DNA of 64,000 nt from Ananas comosus (GCF_001540865.1 NC_033636.1:3243069-3307068); one strand, 5' to 3'. Counted from the stretch's first letter, positions 11,701-24,505 are shown. Notes: generated by a model not told the origin, from the letters alone. Translations and numbers: made by a program.

Positions 11701-14700
11701 ATATTTCTTTCATTAGGCCATAGATAATCTTTCTAAAATTCTATATTTAAAATATAGAGGGTTCAGCTCAAACTCAAAACTTCTTGAATATCGTCATTAA
11801 ATGTAGAGCAATAGGTGATATTTTTATTTTGTTAAATTATTTATTATTTGTATATAGGTATTGCATATACACATTTACTTTTTAAAGAATATAGGAATAG
11901 ATATTTTTTTTATTTGTTGTGCCCCTCCTGTAATATAGTTCTAGCAAAGCCCTTGCTCAGACAAATGGGTATTGTTAAGTGCGAGATTGATATTAATTGT
12001 AACTCATCCAAAGAGTAGGCATTCTGTTTATTTTCTGTTTATATGAGACAAAGAAGATTGACGTACAACTGTTTACCAGCTTTTTAAATATAATTGGTCA
12101 CAGAAATTATCACTCAATTTCCCTACAGGATGACAAATAGTTAGCAGCAGTTCCAAGAAAAGAAACCATCAAAAAGGCAGACGAACATCTTATATATGTA
12201 AATGGAACTAATTTATGTAATTACAATATCAAAGGAATAATAAGATCGATATCTGTTCTGTATAGCTTTCATCCCTGAGTGCTAATCGATCCCTTTTGCA
12301 AGTGATATTCAGTTATCTAGGTTTCCAAATACTTGGCTCCTAATTAAATCGATGCATGTGCACAGTAATTACAACAGCAATCTGCTGAATATTATAATAC
12401 TCAAGCCAACTTGTCATGCTTCAACTAATCATTCCAAAGCAGGTGGAAGGACAGAAGTACGGAAGGAGAAAACCTGATTGCCCTCATTCTAATAGAGGAA
12501 GTTGTTCGATCAAAAATCTGACTCCATTCAAATTGTTGTGCAATGTAATTTGTAATTTATCAGATCTATGAAAAAATATTTAAGTTTAAAGTACTAATGC
12601 GCATTTAGCCCATATTTTATATTGAATGTCCTGCTCACTTCCTAATTATGTTAAATGTTAAAGAGTCTAAAAACGAATGCATGGCTGGGATAAAAATATT
12701 TTTTAGAGGGTTAAACCATCTTGTTGTAAGGCACGTAGTTTAAACTCTGCGAAACTACCTTCCACTTCCTCAATGCGCACTGGAATCGGATAGGCCTGCA
12801 AATTGATCCAAATATGAAAAAAGTAATCAAAATAATGTACTTCTTCTAGTTTCAGATAAAATGCAAGCTTACAGTGTTGGGGCTTTTTATGCAATGAAAT
12901 TTTCTTCCAGCCTCTGCAAACGTTAACCAACCCATCACCACACTGCAAAAATTAAGAATGAATTAGAGAGGAAAAAGAGAAACAACTGCTTAGGGTATAT
13001 AGTGCTCAGCTCTCAAACTAGTAGAGTTTCCATTTTCTAAGTAGAGACCAGCAGGAGGGATCCCAAATAATTCTTAAGAGTATTCTTATAGAAGAACTGA
13101 CCTAACATGGAGTGAACCCTGAGTAGAATTAAGGAGAGTTCAAAGTGCAGTAGGTGTTGTTGTTTAAGTGCAACTAGAAACTAGATGCCAAGTAATTGAA
13201 TTGTATGTTACATCAGATTTCCTTCCAAATAGTTGCAAATTTATGTGTTGCATGATAAATACTTTGGTAAGCTTTTATTTAAGGACAAAAGTTTGCAAAT
13301 GATTCACAGGCAGGTCATTTAAAGGAACGTAAATTTGTGATCCTAATTATGGCTATACAAAATAAAGAGGAAAAGATTTGTATCTTGTCACTGAAATTAT
13401 AGAACATGGAAACAAAATCAGCAAACATAACAAGATCAAATTTAATTTTCAGATATTTCACAACTTCAAGGCATCAGGACGACGGAATCTACCCTTTTAC
13501 TACAGGAACCTGCAACAAACAACAGTAACACAGGTTTCAGTTTGTTGTGAGCAAAACCGTGAATTAAATTTAGAACCGAAGTGTTCAAGCACAGCAAATA
13601 ATCATGAATCTTCAATTAATGTATCTCTGAAATCTCAGCGGCCAGTTCAATGTTAAAAATACACTATCTACAGAGGCAGTTTATGGAATCAATTAGCCCT
13701 TCTATTTCTTACAACAAATAAAGAAGGTGAACAACCAGCAATTAACCATTCCAATGGATGAATTTCACTGTAACCACAGCTAGTGCTTATACAATAAAAA
13801 ATGCTGTGAGAATGAAGAACTTACAATGCAGTACGGGATTGCTTACCGTTAGGAATAGAAAGTTGCAACAAATAGTCAAATAGGGACAAAGTAAGGATTA
13901 CTACTGATTACTACATAAAAAATCAATCTTATACATGACAAAATTATCTGCTTGTTTGACTGTTGTTTCGGGTGAAAATCTCTACTATTTATATACTTAT
14001 GAATTGGGAACCGGGAGTTNCTAACTTTCTTATTTTGTAGTGTTCTTGATCACATACAAAAAATAAAATTTTAAATTTAAATTTAAATTTAAATTAAATT
14101 TTAAATTTATATTTATATTTAAATTATATGAACTGGGGAAACAAAAATTATACGACAGTCTTCTTCGTGATCGGGGGCTTTGGTGGGGCCCACAACTCGC
14201 GAGCTTTGTATTTAAATTTAAAAATTGAATTTTAAATTGAATCTAAATTTTGATTTCAAACTTAAATTTTTTAAAATTTGATTTCAAACTTAAATTTTGT
14301 AGATTTTGATTTCAAACTTTAATTTTTTTTTATTTTGATTTTGATATTTGAATTTGCATTCAAAATTAAAATTTTAATTTAAAGTGATATTAATAATTAT
14401 AATAATTTACTATTGTATTATCTTCCCGCCGCTTCGAACTTATTAATCGGGAACCCTTACAGGTTCGAACTACTCTCCGCATCCCGCGAAAGGTTTGCAA
14501 TAAATAATATTTAAAAATATTAATGCATAATAGAAAAAAAGTGATGTTGATAGTTATAATAATTTACTGTTGTATTGTCTTCCCGCCGCGAAGCGCCGGG
14601 CCCCTTAACTAGTTTGAACATAAAAGTTGAAGTGCCAAATCAACCAGTTGGAGAGAAGGTGCTTCTAAGATATTAGATTTCGTTTTCCCCATATGAAAAT

Positions 14701-17478
14701 TCGTACGAATAAGAATGAAATAATCAAAACATGAGAAGCCAATAACACCGATTGATACATCCAAAGAATACATAGAGAACTTCCAAAAGAATTTGACAAT
14801 ATCTTAAAATTTAACAGTTGTGAACAAACATATACGCACGAATACATGTCCATAGATTGGTGCACACAAACATTTGTCTAAAGGTAGACATATATTCATA
14901 TTTGCATATGCATTTATCACTAAACGCTTTGTATCTAACCCACATTTGAGAATTTAATACAATTAGTTTCACAGTTCCCTCGGCATCTTTAGTCATCAGA
15001 TGGAACTTACGAAATGCGTTAAAAAGGGCAAGAATGTATCTAGATAGAAAAATATTAAAACTGGCATAATAAAGCATTAGAAGAGTAATAAATGGATCTC
15101 ACTCTCTAGTGTCTAAATATACTAGTCCATGTAAACCTCTCTCGAAAGACAATCAGAAATGAAAACCCTGCAGATGTAACCATAAAGTCATCGACGCAAT
15201 AATTGTATGACTTCATTCTTGACATACCACGTTAAGATGATGGCGGCTGCACTTTAAGAGGAGACAAATATCATTGATAGCATGATCAACAACTGCTTGT
15301 ACTGTGACAAAATACAATCAACATAAATACTATGGTTAATAAGAAACTAGATTTCACTGCTCAAAGAAAAATGCATCTCAGATACTCTAGAAGTCTTGAA
15401 ATGTTTAGTTTTAGAGCAACATTAGATAGTATATTTTCAGCCAAAGAAATCGAAGCAGCTGTTTTTCATATTTGAGAACCTAATATGATACTCAGAAGAT
15501 CTCCATTGTCGATCATTTGATAGGGCTATCACTCAAAAGAAATCCTTTGATAGGTCCAATGTTATTGACGACCAGAAAATTATCACCAAGTTATCTTGCC
15601 AGCAAATAGTCTTTTTTGTAGGGTTGTGAACTTTGTAATACTTAGGAGGAGAGGGAGGCGAGGACATGGCAGGCCAATGCCACAGTAGGAGAGAAGAGGT
15701 GGCAACAGTGGGCCTGGTGGGACCGCCGCTGCTAGCGTCAGTGAAGGGGAGAGAGAGGACTAATATTTTGGGAATTTTATAAAATTAAGGTCCCAAAATA
15801 CAAGGCTCTAAGTTGCAAAACTGGAAAAAATAAAGGCCTATTTGGATGTTGGAATAAATTATCGCTGACTAACTTATTTGGTATAAAGGTTTTCTTATAT
15901 AATTCGATCCTTGAAAGGTCTTGTAATTCATAATTCGGTACAATAACATATTTCACCTACAAGATAATTTCTCTTAATCCAAAACATTGACTAGAAAGTG
16001 GAATATGTTATCCATTTGAGACGTTTGATCACATTTCTCATCTACCAACTGCTACAACTGCTTGAGTAAATCAAAGGTACATTCGAAATAAGATATTCAT
16101 GCATCCAAACAACGCCTAGCATTTGCTAGCAAACAGGTCCTTAGGATGACTAATGTCTAACTAGAGGAGCACAGCAATGAATTCAAAACAACCAGTTTTG
16201 TACGACTTCCAAGAAGAAATGCCTAGGACATTCTTTTAAACAACAAATCGTAGAAGCAAGGCTCGTACCTCTGAAAACACAAGGGTGAATGTAATATATG
16301 TCTCTTTTGGAACAATGCTTATTCTCTTGCAACAGTTGTTGTATTATTAGTAGCACTCTGAGCAGGATATCTGCATATAAGAATGACAAAGCTTTCGGAA
16401 TGCATTATAAATATATGGCTTCTTGCTCTATGCATATACCGAGAAAGAATTAAAAAGAAGCAATTTATAAGGCAACAACAAGCAACATAAAATTAACCTA
16501 CCCAATCTGTATGCATGAGCTTCCCTCTCTATCGAGATTATTTCCTTACCACTAGGTAAGTCATAACTGCAACTACTGCACCCAACATAATTCAGATATA
16601 GGCAGTAAGCAATAAGATAACAAGTGCCTAGAAGAGAATTGCATTCATATACCAAGATGCACAAGAGATTACAGAAGTGGAATTATAAAAAAAGCAGTGA
16701 ACCATATATACAAAGACTTTGCCTAGAAAAAAAAAAAGATTTCCTGGTGTGGCCTGAGACACATGGGCCTCTCCTCTAGTAGCTTCCTCTGTATTTATGG
16801 AAATTACTTGCTGGAATTGAGCAGATATGAGGTTGGGATCTGGATAGGGCTAATTTTCCAATTTGGGTCGACTGTGCAGCCTCATCCAACAATTCTAGAT
16901 ATTGCAATGTGAAATTATACATAGATCCTATGGATAAAGAACTTTAAAAAGGAAGCATAATACCGTTCAGTGGGACAACCGAAATGATCTCTATATTGGT
17001 ATGACAAAAACAGAATATAAAAGAGAGATAAAAGTAACCTTTCAGCGAACATCATCATGCAGCTATATAACATGTCAAGCTAAAATTAATAAGGAAACTT
17101 TCTTGCGCGTCGGCAATCCATAAACAGCTAAAAGACCCACAAAAATAAAAAGTATAATGATGCAACATTCAAATCAATGCGGAGAATTGAAGAACATGAG
17201 GAAGGGATACAAAACAAAACAAACCAAGTCCCAGAAGGATCAGAGCAGTAGTTGCGGTAGCAATCTAGGGCAACACAGGTAGAGCGATTGTTGGAGAGGT
17301 CCTCGAGTAGTGAACGGACAAAAACTGCGAGGAAAATTGCTCAGCGGGGTGTTATTCCGAACCAGCGAATCAGAGATTTACACAAAAAAAATTAATTAAG
17401 TCACATGGACGAGTTCAAACATTTGATCTTTTGGAGCAGCAGGTCGGGACGATTCGAGGTGCAGCTCATTCCTGCCAT
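8741..17478 (-). CDS. SPO11-1: Meiotic recombination protein SPO11-1 (15 coding exons)
   Basis: Topoisomerase VI A-like transesterase that makes meiotic double-strand breaks, in plants with SPO11-2 and MTOPVIB, in the meiocyte nucleus. I placed the exons by reading frame and splice sites: 17421-17478, 17225-17324, 16502-16575, 16269-16370, 15228-15301, 13493-13509, 12873-12942, 12759-12795, 10877-10924, 10728-10786, 10618-10649, 10417-10522, 9421-9541, 9286-9349, 8741-8864. They total 1,086 nt (361 aa) with every phase matching, the same size and exon number as known plant SPO11-1. Landmarks: active-site region KRDIYY (residues 99-104, catalytic Tyr 103/104), VMGW at 144-147, Toprim glutamate in VVEKE (188-192), metal-binding VDCDPYGFD (241-249), KFEIEAL near the C-terminus. 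Introns are GT-AG except intron 11 (GC-AG). Exon 6 is only 17 nt. Intron 5 contains a Helitron. There are no stops or frameshifts, so the gene looks functional. Confidence 0.95.
13979..14612 (+). mobile_element. Non-autonomous Helitron in SPO11-1 intron 5
   Basis: It begins TCTCTACTATTTATATAC, the usual 5' end of plant Helitrons, directly after an A. It ends with a GC-rich near-palindrome (14582-14600) followed by a short spacer and CTAG, then a T, which fits insertion between A and T with no target-site duplication. It is 634 bp, AT-rich, has no RepHel frame and carries one ambiguous base at 14020. An internal block of ~55 bp ending in CTTCCCGCCGC occurs twice (about 14380 and 14537), so the 3' end is partly duplicated. 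Confidence 0.75.
14060..14130. repeat. AT-rich (AAATTT)n low-complexity tract
   Basis: Repeated AAATTT units inside the Helitron, about 40 bp after the single N at 14020. This tract is a likely reason for an assembly problem at that base. Confidence 0.7.
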
Positions 17479-18240
17479 TGTCCAATCTCGCTCAGCAGCT
17501 ACCTCTTCCACTTGTCAACTGGTTACCACCTAATAGTATCGAGAAAGATAAATGCTACTTGCACATTTGCTGGCAAGATGTATCACCTGTGAGTTGCGAC
17601 CCTCCGTCTGGTGGTTTAGACAACTACTAATGAATTTTTATTATTAGAAAAAAAAAAAGTCACAAGTCTAGTATCAAAAAATTGATTTAGATAGTAAAGT
17701 TATAAAATATACATTCAAAAAGGGGATATACTTTATATCACTAGATTAGCAGTTTGTCACAAAAAAAAAAAGAATCTATAGGGACTACCTATGGGTCTAA
17801 AACGTGTTCAACATGATGGTAGGCATTTTAGATCACATCCTGCTAGTCTAGCGGCTTAGCATGGCACGGCTCATGGTGGACACAGTGCAGATCACTAGAC
17901 CTCACTAGTGAGTTGAACTGTAGCATGATACGATTCATTCTTGTCGCACTTGCCAGGAGAAGGTTTTCCCTTCACTTTTAATTTTTTTCAAACTTTCTTT
18001 TTAAAATATAATTTAAGCTATTCAATTTTAAATAATATTTTATAAAAATATATCTATAATTTATACACTAAAATAAAAAGAATATTTATTTTATAAAGTT
18101 GATAATTAAAAAGTAGTGTTTGGAGATGTGTTTGTATGAATATCATTTCATTTGTTTATCTGTCTATCCATGCATACACACCAACATTCAAACTTGCAGA
18201 CAATCAAAGTAGAAATTGCTAAGCCTATCATGCTACACTA
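17433..18240 (-). promoter_or_regulatory. SPO11-1 upstream region and 5' leader, duplicated at 54.1-55.0 kb
   Basis: This contains the SPO11-1 start of exon 1 (ATG at 17476-17478), the presumed 5' leader and about 760 bp upstream. The whole stretch has an inverted, diverged copy at about 54085-54976; GGTGGTAACCA, GTGATACATCTT and the ATGGC start align in order. No TATA box is obvious. Promoter function is inferred from position. Confidence 0.5.
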
Positions 18241-20089
18241 GTTTACTAAATAAAAATACTCTTTAAGTTCCTTGCTAATAGTCTAAAGGCCAAAAATGAC
18301 ATTTAATGTAATTAAACTATATAATGTAGCTTAATCAAAAGACATTTTCAAAATAATTAATTAAAAGCAAACACAAGTATTAAGAAAAAGGGTGAAAGAG
18401 TGACTGTAGAAACTTCAGAAAGTAATAATGAAGAAGAGAAAAAAAAAAAAGGAAAAAGGAGCAGGCCCATTTATAGAAATTAAGATATTTAAAGTCTGCC
18501 ATGTTTAAGTCTTCCTACATAAAAGAGAGGCTGACACCTTTCACTTAATAGTTGACATAGAAAAGTTCTCATCTGACCAAGCTTACCTAGAGTAGAACAA
18601 ATATATACAACTCAACCAATTTGCTATAGCCTATATTTCACTGCTTGTCCTTTTCTCAATTACCTACAGGATTTTTTAGGTTATATTTTCACAACTTAGA
18701 ATGCATGTATATAGTTCAATTCTTTCTTGTGATTAATTAAAAATGGGGTTATCATAGGGCTCTAAAATTGTTCAAATATGAATAATAGGCTGGCACCTGA
18801 GAATCTGAGCATCCTATGAATTCTAAATAGTAAAAATATCTGTGTACAACTGTAATTTCTATTTTTTTTTATACATATTTAGTTCTACCAAAATCTACTA
18901 AACAGAAAACCTTGTAACAGAGCAATTCTTGGGTCAAACTTTCTTTGTTGGCCAATTTCTTTTCAAAAAAAAAAAAAAAACAAAAACCTGAAAACTTGAG
19001 GATTATTTCAGAGTTGCATATATTAAGTCTCGCAAAAAAGGATTGTTAGTCATAAAGTAGCAGTGGAGATGTTACCCTTTGAGGAGACTATATATCCAAC
19101 TAAAACCGAGGATGAGTATGTTAGCCCGGTGCTTTGTTGCTACCTATAGCAAGAGTCAAAAAGGACACAGAAACAACATAAAGAATACACTTCATCTCAA
19201 AATGTACAGTCCAAACAGATACTTATGTTCAATTTTTAAAAGAATCTAACAGAGTAATCCTGCAACTTCATCTAAACAGGTTCACTTCTCCACTGTTGAT
19301 CCAAACAGCATCAGCCGATAAATAGAGAAACTACTAGAGGTTTATTCTGTTTGGCAGATAGAATATAGTACTGTAATATTTACTAGAATCCAAGAAATCT
19401 TTTTCTCTCTGCCATTTGAATTTGCACAGATGCTACTCTAATTCACAAGACTAATGTGCTTAAATAAGGGAAAACTTCTCCAAAATAATGGTAACACTAA
19501 TAAATGTTTTAACTCGCACTTTTTTTTTATTTCCATTAACCGCACTTCCGTATTAACCTTCAGGTAATGGACTTCACTTATGCCCCAGCCAAACTTCCGC
19601 TTGAGGATGCAAAGCTTCAGTCAAGGGGCAAAGGGTCGGCAAAGTCCTGCAAGAGAAAATCAGTATAAAAGATATGCTATTCACAAGATTTTCCACATAA
19701 GCACTCCGTAAACATTAGGTTTACACACTTGTTGAATCAACTCATGCATATCTCGATGCAGTTACACTAGTTTATTTGCACGAATTATTTCAAAATCTTA
19801 AGGCTCATGAGTCTGGGGACAAAGGGCAGCAGAAACATATCAAAATGTTGGCTGAACAATTTGTTGAAAAAAAAAAAAAAAAGGGTCCAATTGATCAAAT
19901 CTGAGAATAAGAAAATCATTATCAGGGAAGAGAACAACTCGGGGCTGTTTGTTCGTGCCAAAGAACTGTTAGTTGAGGGATTATCCTGCAAACAATTAGG
20001 TAATTTCAACATATTTCAGGAAAAGAACTCAAAACCTAGTTTCTACATCCCACAGTGAGCAGCTGGGCAGAGAGGGAAAGAGTGAAAAG
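18241..20089. other. No gene recognised; possible orphan terminal exon
   Basis: AT-rich with A-runs (for example 18966-18981 and 19867-19882). On the minus strand near 19650 a good acceptor (TTTTCTCTTGCAG) precedes a short frame that ends in a stop after DFADPLPLD, which could be the last exon of an unidentified gene. I could not connect it to other exons. The open frames at 19785-20058 span a poly-A/poly-T run and look spurious. Confidence 0.25.
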
Positions 20090-20610
20090 AAAGAAACAAA
20101 ACGCTCTCTCCTTCATTTCTCCTCCTGCTGCTGCTCCCAACCACAGGTATACAAAGCACACCAACATTCCCCAAAACGCACTTCCCCTTCTCTAAATTTA
20201 AACTCAAAATCAAATTCAAATTTAAATCCCACAGGAAAAAACCCTAACCCTTGAATCTCACATTCTCCGGGGTTCTCGCCCTCGGGATTTCTCTATCTGG
20301 TAATTATACACCCCGTAATAGTTGGTAAAAAGAGGAACCGAACCAGTGCGTCGGCGTCAAAATCGTCCTCTTCCCCTCGCCTCCTCCTCCTCAGCTGCCG
20401 AACCGCCACCGCCGCCGGAGAGTTGTCGCCTCGGAGTAATAGAAGGGAAGGCGGAGCAGCTTACGTCGCCGGTCGACGAGGTGGAGTTGGCCCACAGGGC
20501 GGCGCGCCGATCCGGAGGGACGCGGTGGCGACGACGAGGTAGAGGTAGGCGCGGATGGAGGAGAGGGAGCCGGGGTTGGAGCGCGAGGAGGAGAGAAGAT
20601 GAAAAGGAAT
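20090..20610 (+). other. GC-rich block with 5'-leader character
   Basis: CT-rich start (CTCTCTCCTTCATTTCTCC), a telobox-like AAACCCTAA near 20238-20246 and then ~280 bp of GC-rich, CGG-repeat sequence. This is the usual look of a plant gene 5' end on the plus strand. A 125-codon frame (20322-20699) begins at a non-ATG codon and runs into the adjacent MITE; antisense frames of similar length exist. No domain is recognised and no downstream gene follows, so it may be a truncated gene start. Confidence 0.3.
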
Positions 20611-20620
20611 TTTTTTTTAT

Positions 20621-20976
20621 GGAAAACTTCAAATACCGCCATGTTTCGTATTTTCTCATTTTTAGCATTACGTGGTTTAAAATTTATCAATCAATTTAGT
20701 GTCCTATAATTTTATTTTAATTTTTATTATCAATTTTATTAATTTTTTTTTAAATAAATGATAAAGTTAAAACTAAAAGGCAGTAAAGTGAAAATTCGAT
20801 AAATCTAGATAGGTATATGAAGTTTTTTGTATATAATTTAACGAAATATTAACGAAGAAGCTGACGAAAAGAAAAAAAATGAAACCACAAGACACTAAAT
20901 TGATACACTTTAAACTACAGGATATTAAAGTGAGAAAGTGTGAAACCACAAGGGTGGTATTTGAAGTTTACCCCTT
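20621..20976 (+). mobile_element. Mutator-like MITE with long inverted repeats
   Basis: The left end GGAAAACTTCAAATACC and the right end GGTATTTGAAGTTTACC are inverted repeats, and similarity continues inward for ~100 bp (TTTAGTGTC against GACACTAAA). It is AT-rich with no frame of its own. The flanks share a T-run ending in TTTAT, compatible with a ~9-bp target-site duplication, but the homopolymer makes this ambiguous. A second copy is the shell at 21009-36540. Confidence 0.65.
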
Positions 20977-21242
20977 TTTTTTTATAAATTATCCTGTCAT
21001 TTTATTAAGTAAAACTTCAAATATCACTAAGCTAATTTAGGAATGTCAATGAGTATGGATATCGGAAATATTATCCAAACCCGAACCCGAATGGAGCGGG
21101 TTTACCTGAGCTAAATGGATATGGATTCGGTTATGGGTATAGAAAATAAAAACCCGACGGATATAAATACCGGTATGGATTTTGTGTTTACCCGACCCAA
21201 ACCCGACCCAAGACCGAATTCGAATCCGAATAAATTATATAA

Positions 21243-21422
21243 TATTTTGATATCTAGAGATTGTATTAGATATTTAAAGAATGTATTATTGTCTTTAACT
21301 ATTTGAATGTCATGTCCTGGCTCAAGCGAAACATTTTGATATCTAGAGATTGTATTAGATATTTAAAGAATGTATTATTGTCTTTAACTATTTGAATGTC
21401 ATGTCCTGGCTCCAGCGGAAGC
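21243..21422 (+). repeat. 90-bp direct tandem duplication at LTR edge
   Basis: Bases 21243-21332 and 21333-21422 are near-identical (ATTTTGATATCTAGAG ... TGTCATGTCCTGGCTC). The repeated unit contains hAT-like sequence, the TTGAA target site and the first ~24 bases of the minus-strand LTR, so the duplication arose after that LTR inserted. It creates a second, orphan LTR edge at 21307. Confidence 0.85.
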
Positions 21423-22780
21423 CCACCCGACGTGTGCACAGACCCGTCGTATACACCAAGCACCATCGGTGCATACAAGGCACCTAAAACAACTAAAGAA
21501 GGAAGTAGGAGCAAATCCTAAACATGGTGATTAGAGCAAGCAGATAAGTCCACTACATAAAGAAGTCTAATACAACTACACAATCAAGGTATGCAATAAG
21601 TTGAACAAAAGGTACATCTTGAATGCTAGGAGATCTCGAAACAAAATACAATATCGCATCTTCCAAACTAAACCAAAAGAAAGATGATGATGGATCCATC
21701 TATAGTAACACCGAGAGGGCTCTAGCTAGGCACTAACCCTTTGTCATGATCCCTAGCCTCTTCTGCTCGGAAGACTCTGAAACAAAAACAAGCAACTAAT
21801 AGGGGTGAGAACTATTAAACAATAGTTTTTAATGAGTAAGCCGTCGAGAGTGGCAAAATACACCACTAGGTCAACAAAGGCAATAACAATATGTAACTGA
21901 GTAACTGATAAATAAAGCATATGGATAATATTTAAAATGAGAGAACTCAATAATAGTTATGCCTCTACAACAAAGTCTACCAACATGAATATGGTTTCCT
22001 ACTGTCATATATACAAGTATTTATATATGCAAGTTTACATGCATGTCATCTTTATGCTATAAACAATAGTTAAACGAAAAATCTTTCATTATCATCACCT
22101 GGCCAAACTACTATGCTAAGCAACATGTGTTTAGATTTACTACCACTAGGGTTGCCAATACAAACAATGACTAATATGAATGTTCGACTACTTGAATGCA
22201 TCAAGTAGTATCACAAGGTAAGTAATGTCACCAGGGAACAACCCACTAGTATGTCTATCTACTATGTATGCATCAGATAGTTGTGATGTATTATGTCAAG
22301 TTTACTAGACTTTTACCCAATCAACGAGGGACTTACACATAGTAACGTCCCGGCTTGTGCCGTGCCTTGCCCCGTGGTAGTCAACATTTCTCCTCTAGGA
22401 ATGGGTCTCCCCCATGGCAATCCACTTCGGCGCCTAATCTCGCATGGGCGAGCATGGTGTCTCAAAAGCTAACTCCGAAGTGCCGGCTTGTGGAGCGACC
22501 TTCACAGGCTTGTACGAATGAGCACAAAGGCAAACAAATGTGGTCAAAAGCGTCATGTCCAAAGCCATCAATCTCAATTATCATGTGTAAAACATGGAAT
22601 CTTAATCATCAACTCAATGTCGGATATTATAACATAAATGTCATGTTTCATTTTCAATAAACTCGGTAGTATGTCTCTACCAATAGGCAACATGTCTCAA
22701 GCATGTAAAGATTTACATCTCATTCATGACCCTAACGGGTTACAAATGTATACTATTTCCACTATAGTATGAAGAGAACA

Positions 22781-23392
22781 TGTAACACACTGGACCTTTG
22801 CAAATTGCGAGGTTTGAGTGATTGGTCGTACTCTGAGCTTTTCCAGATTTCCTGGTAGGTCGTTGACTGTGTTCCGACCTGTGGCACGTGTCCCGTGGAG
22901 TGTGGTACGAAGCCTTGCACCAAAACCCAAAAATTTGGATTTTGGTCAGCTCTCGGATTGGCTGTCTGGCGGGCTTGTACCGGTACAAGGTTGGNCTCAC
23001 GCCCTCTTTTTCTCGATGTTTTCAGAGCCTTCCACTCAGGGCGAGGCTAGGGACCGCGGGAAGGGAGTTGCTTCGAGCTAGCTTCCTTTGAGGACGATTC
23101 GCTAGGTGGTCTACCTCTCGTTGTGTTTTATTTTGGAGAGGTTGAGAGTTCTACCAGTGTATTAGAGACCGCCGTTTTTGTACTTTTGAGACAGATATTG
23201 TACTACTTATGATTTCTTTATTGTCTAGCTTTGCTTGCTCTGATATCTCTAGTTGCTAGTTATTTTATTTCTTATATTTGTTCTATCTCTTGCTTTTACT
23301 TCCGCTTTTATCGTAGACGCCTTATATGTGTAGACATATGGCGGGTCTGGGCACGCTACTGGGAGGGCCTCCGCCGGTCCCGGGGCGTGACA
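22781..23392 (+). mobile_element. Short solo LTR with an N at an internal junction
   Basis: It starts TGTAACACACTGGACC and ends GGGGCGTGACA; the perfect target-site duplication GAACA is at 22776-22780 and 23393-23397. It is only 612 bp although related LTRs here are ~2.6-2.7 kb. The first ~210 bp match the LTR start and the last ~400 bp match the LTR end, joined at an ambiguous base (22995). The missing middle could be a real deletion or an assembly collapse. Confidence 0.85.
22995..22995. other. Single ambiguous base (N)
   Basis: This N sits exactly where the start part of the solo LTR jumps to the end part, skipping ~2 kb present in related LTRs. Confidence 0.95.
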
Positions 23393-24505
23393 GAACAACT
23401 TACTAATGCCATATTCAATGAATTACGAGGATATCCACAAGATCATAGTTCATGTCATACATGTGCCTTGCTACATAAACCTCTACTACATGGAGTATGA
23501 AAGTCATCATATAAACAATTACCTCTTATTTAACTAAGCAATTATATACCTTTGCCATTTGTATAATCAAATGCCTTTCATCATGTCTAAAATATGGAAT
23601 TGTGTCTAACGACCTAAAGGTCGAGTACGATATCATAATATCCACTTTAGTTATTCATCTAAGTTAAGTGCAACATACTTAGTTCTACATCATGTCATTA
23701 ACATGCAATGTGTCACGTTTTCCTTTATCTGTAGCGAGCATAAATTATTGTCATGCTAGATCAAGTCCAATAGTCCCACTAGTCATATAGTGATTCATAT
23801 AATGTTACTACTCATCTCTAACAAGCATGTCTTTATTTGCATAGGAGAACTAAATATCATTATACAATTGCATGTGTCATAATATGCATGTTATCCTCAT
23901 AGTCCTCTACTACATAGAGTATGCAAAATTTCATATATAACATGAATATGTCATGTGTCCAAAAATTCTGCAATATCATGAATAGCAAGAATATGCATCC
24001 ATTAAATCCTATAACAAGATAGGAGACGTAGGGGGAGTTATCCCATTTCAGTAAGGTCAAACCCACAGGATAACCTTCGAAGACTTGATCGTTTTCCAAA
24101 TGAAGTTGTCTTCTAGACTTCTAGCACCCTAAGAAAAATTTTTAAGGGGTTACAAGCTTCTAAAAAGCTTATAACGAAATTTACCAAAAATCAAGTAGAA
24201 ATTAGGTGAAAATTATCTTAATCCAAGAAAAACTCGTGCAAAGCCCAAATCAACACAATGGGGCTTCAAATCCAACCTACAAGAGTATTCCACACTCATC
24301 AATTCAACCCCAAAAGCTCAAAATAAAAAAAACTCCAAAATAAAACCTAGTTTCCTCCAAACTACGTTTTTCTTTTAAAATTCTTGCAAAACTCACAATT
24401 AGAGGATGCAAAAAGACTGCTGACCTCAATTAGAGCTCCAAACCAAGCTATGTGATGTTAGGGTTGGAGTTTAATCCTCAAACAAGCTTCTCCTTTCACT
24501 TCCAA

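Noticed and set aside
17405..17420. Alternative exon 1 end at the next GT (17404)
   Set aside because: It would shift the frame into exon 2; only the donor at 17420 gives QKIKFFVRSLLED continuous with the SPO11-1 family.
20238..20246. AAACCCTAA as telomere-derived sequence
   Set aside because: It is a single unit and fits a telobox in a gene leader; no tandem telomere repeat is present.
20357..20690. Antisense proline/serine-rich frames in the GC-rich block
   Set aside because: No ATG exists on the minus strand of the GC-rich part and the products are composition-driven.
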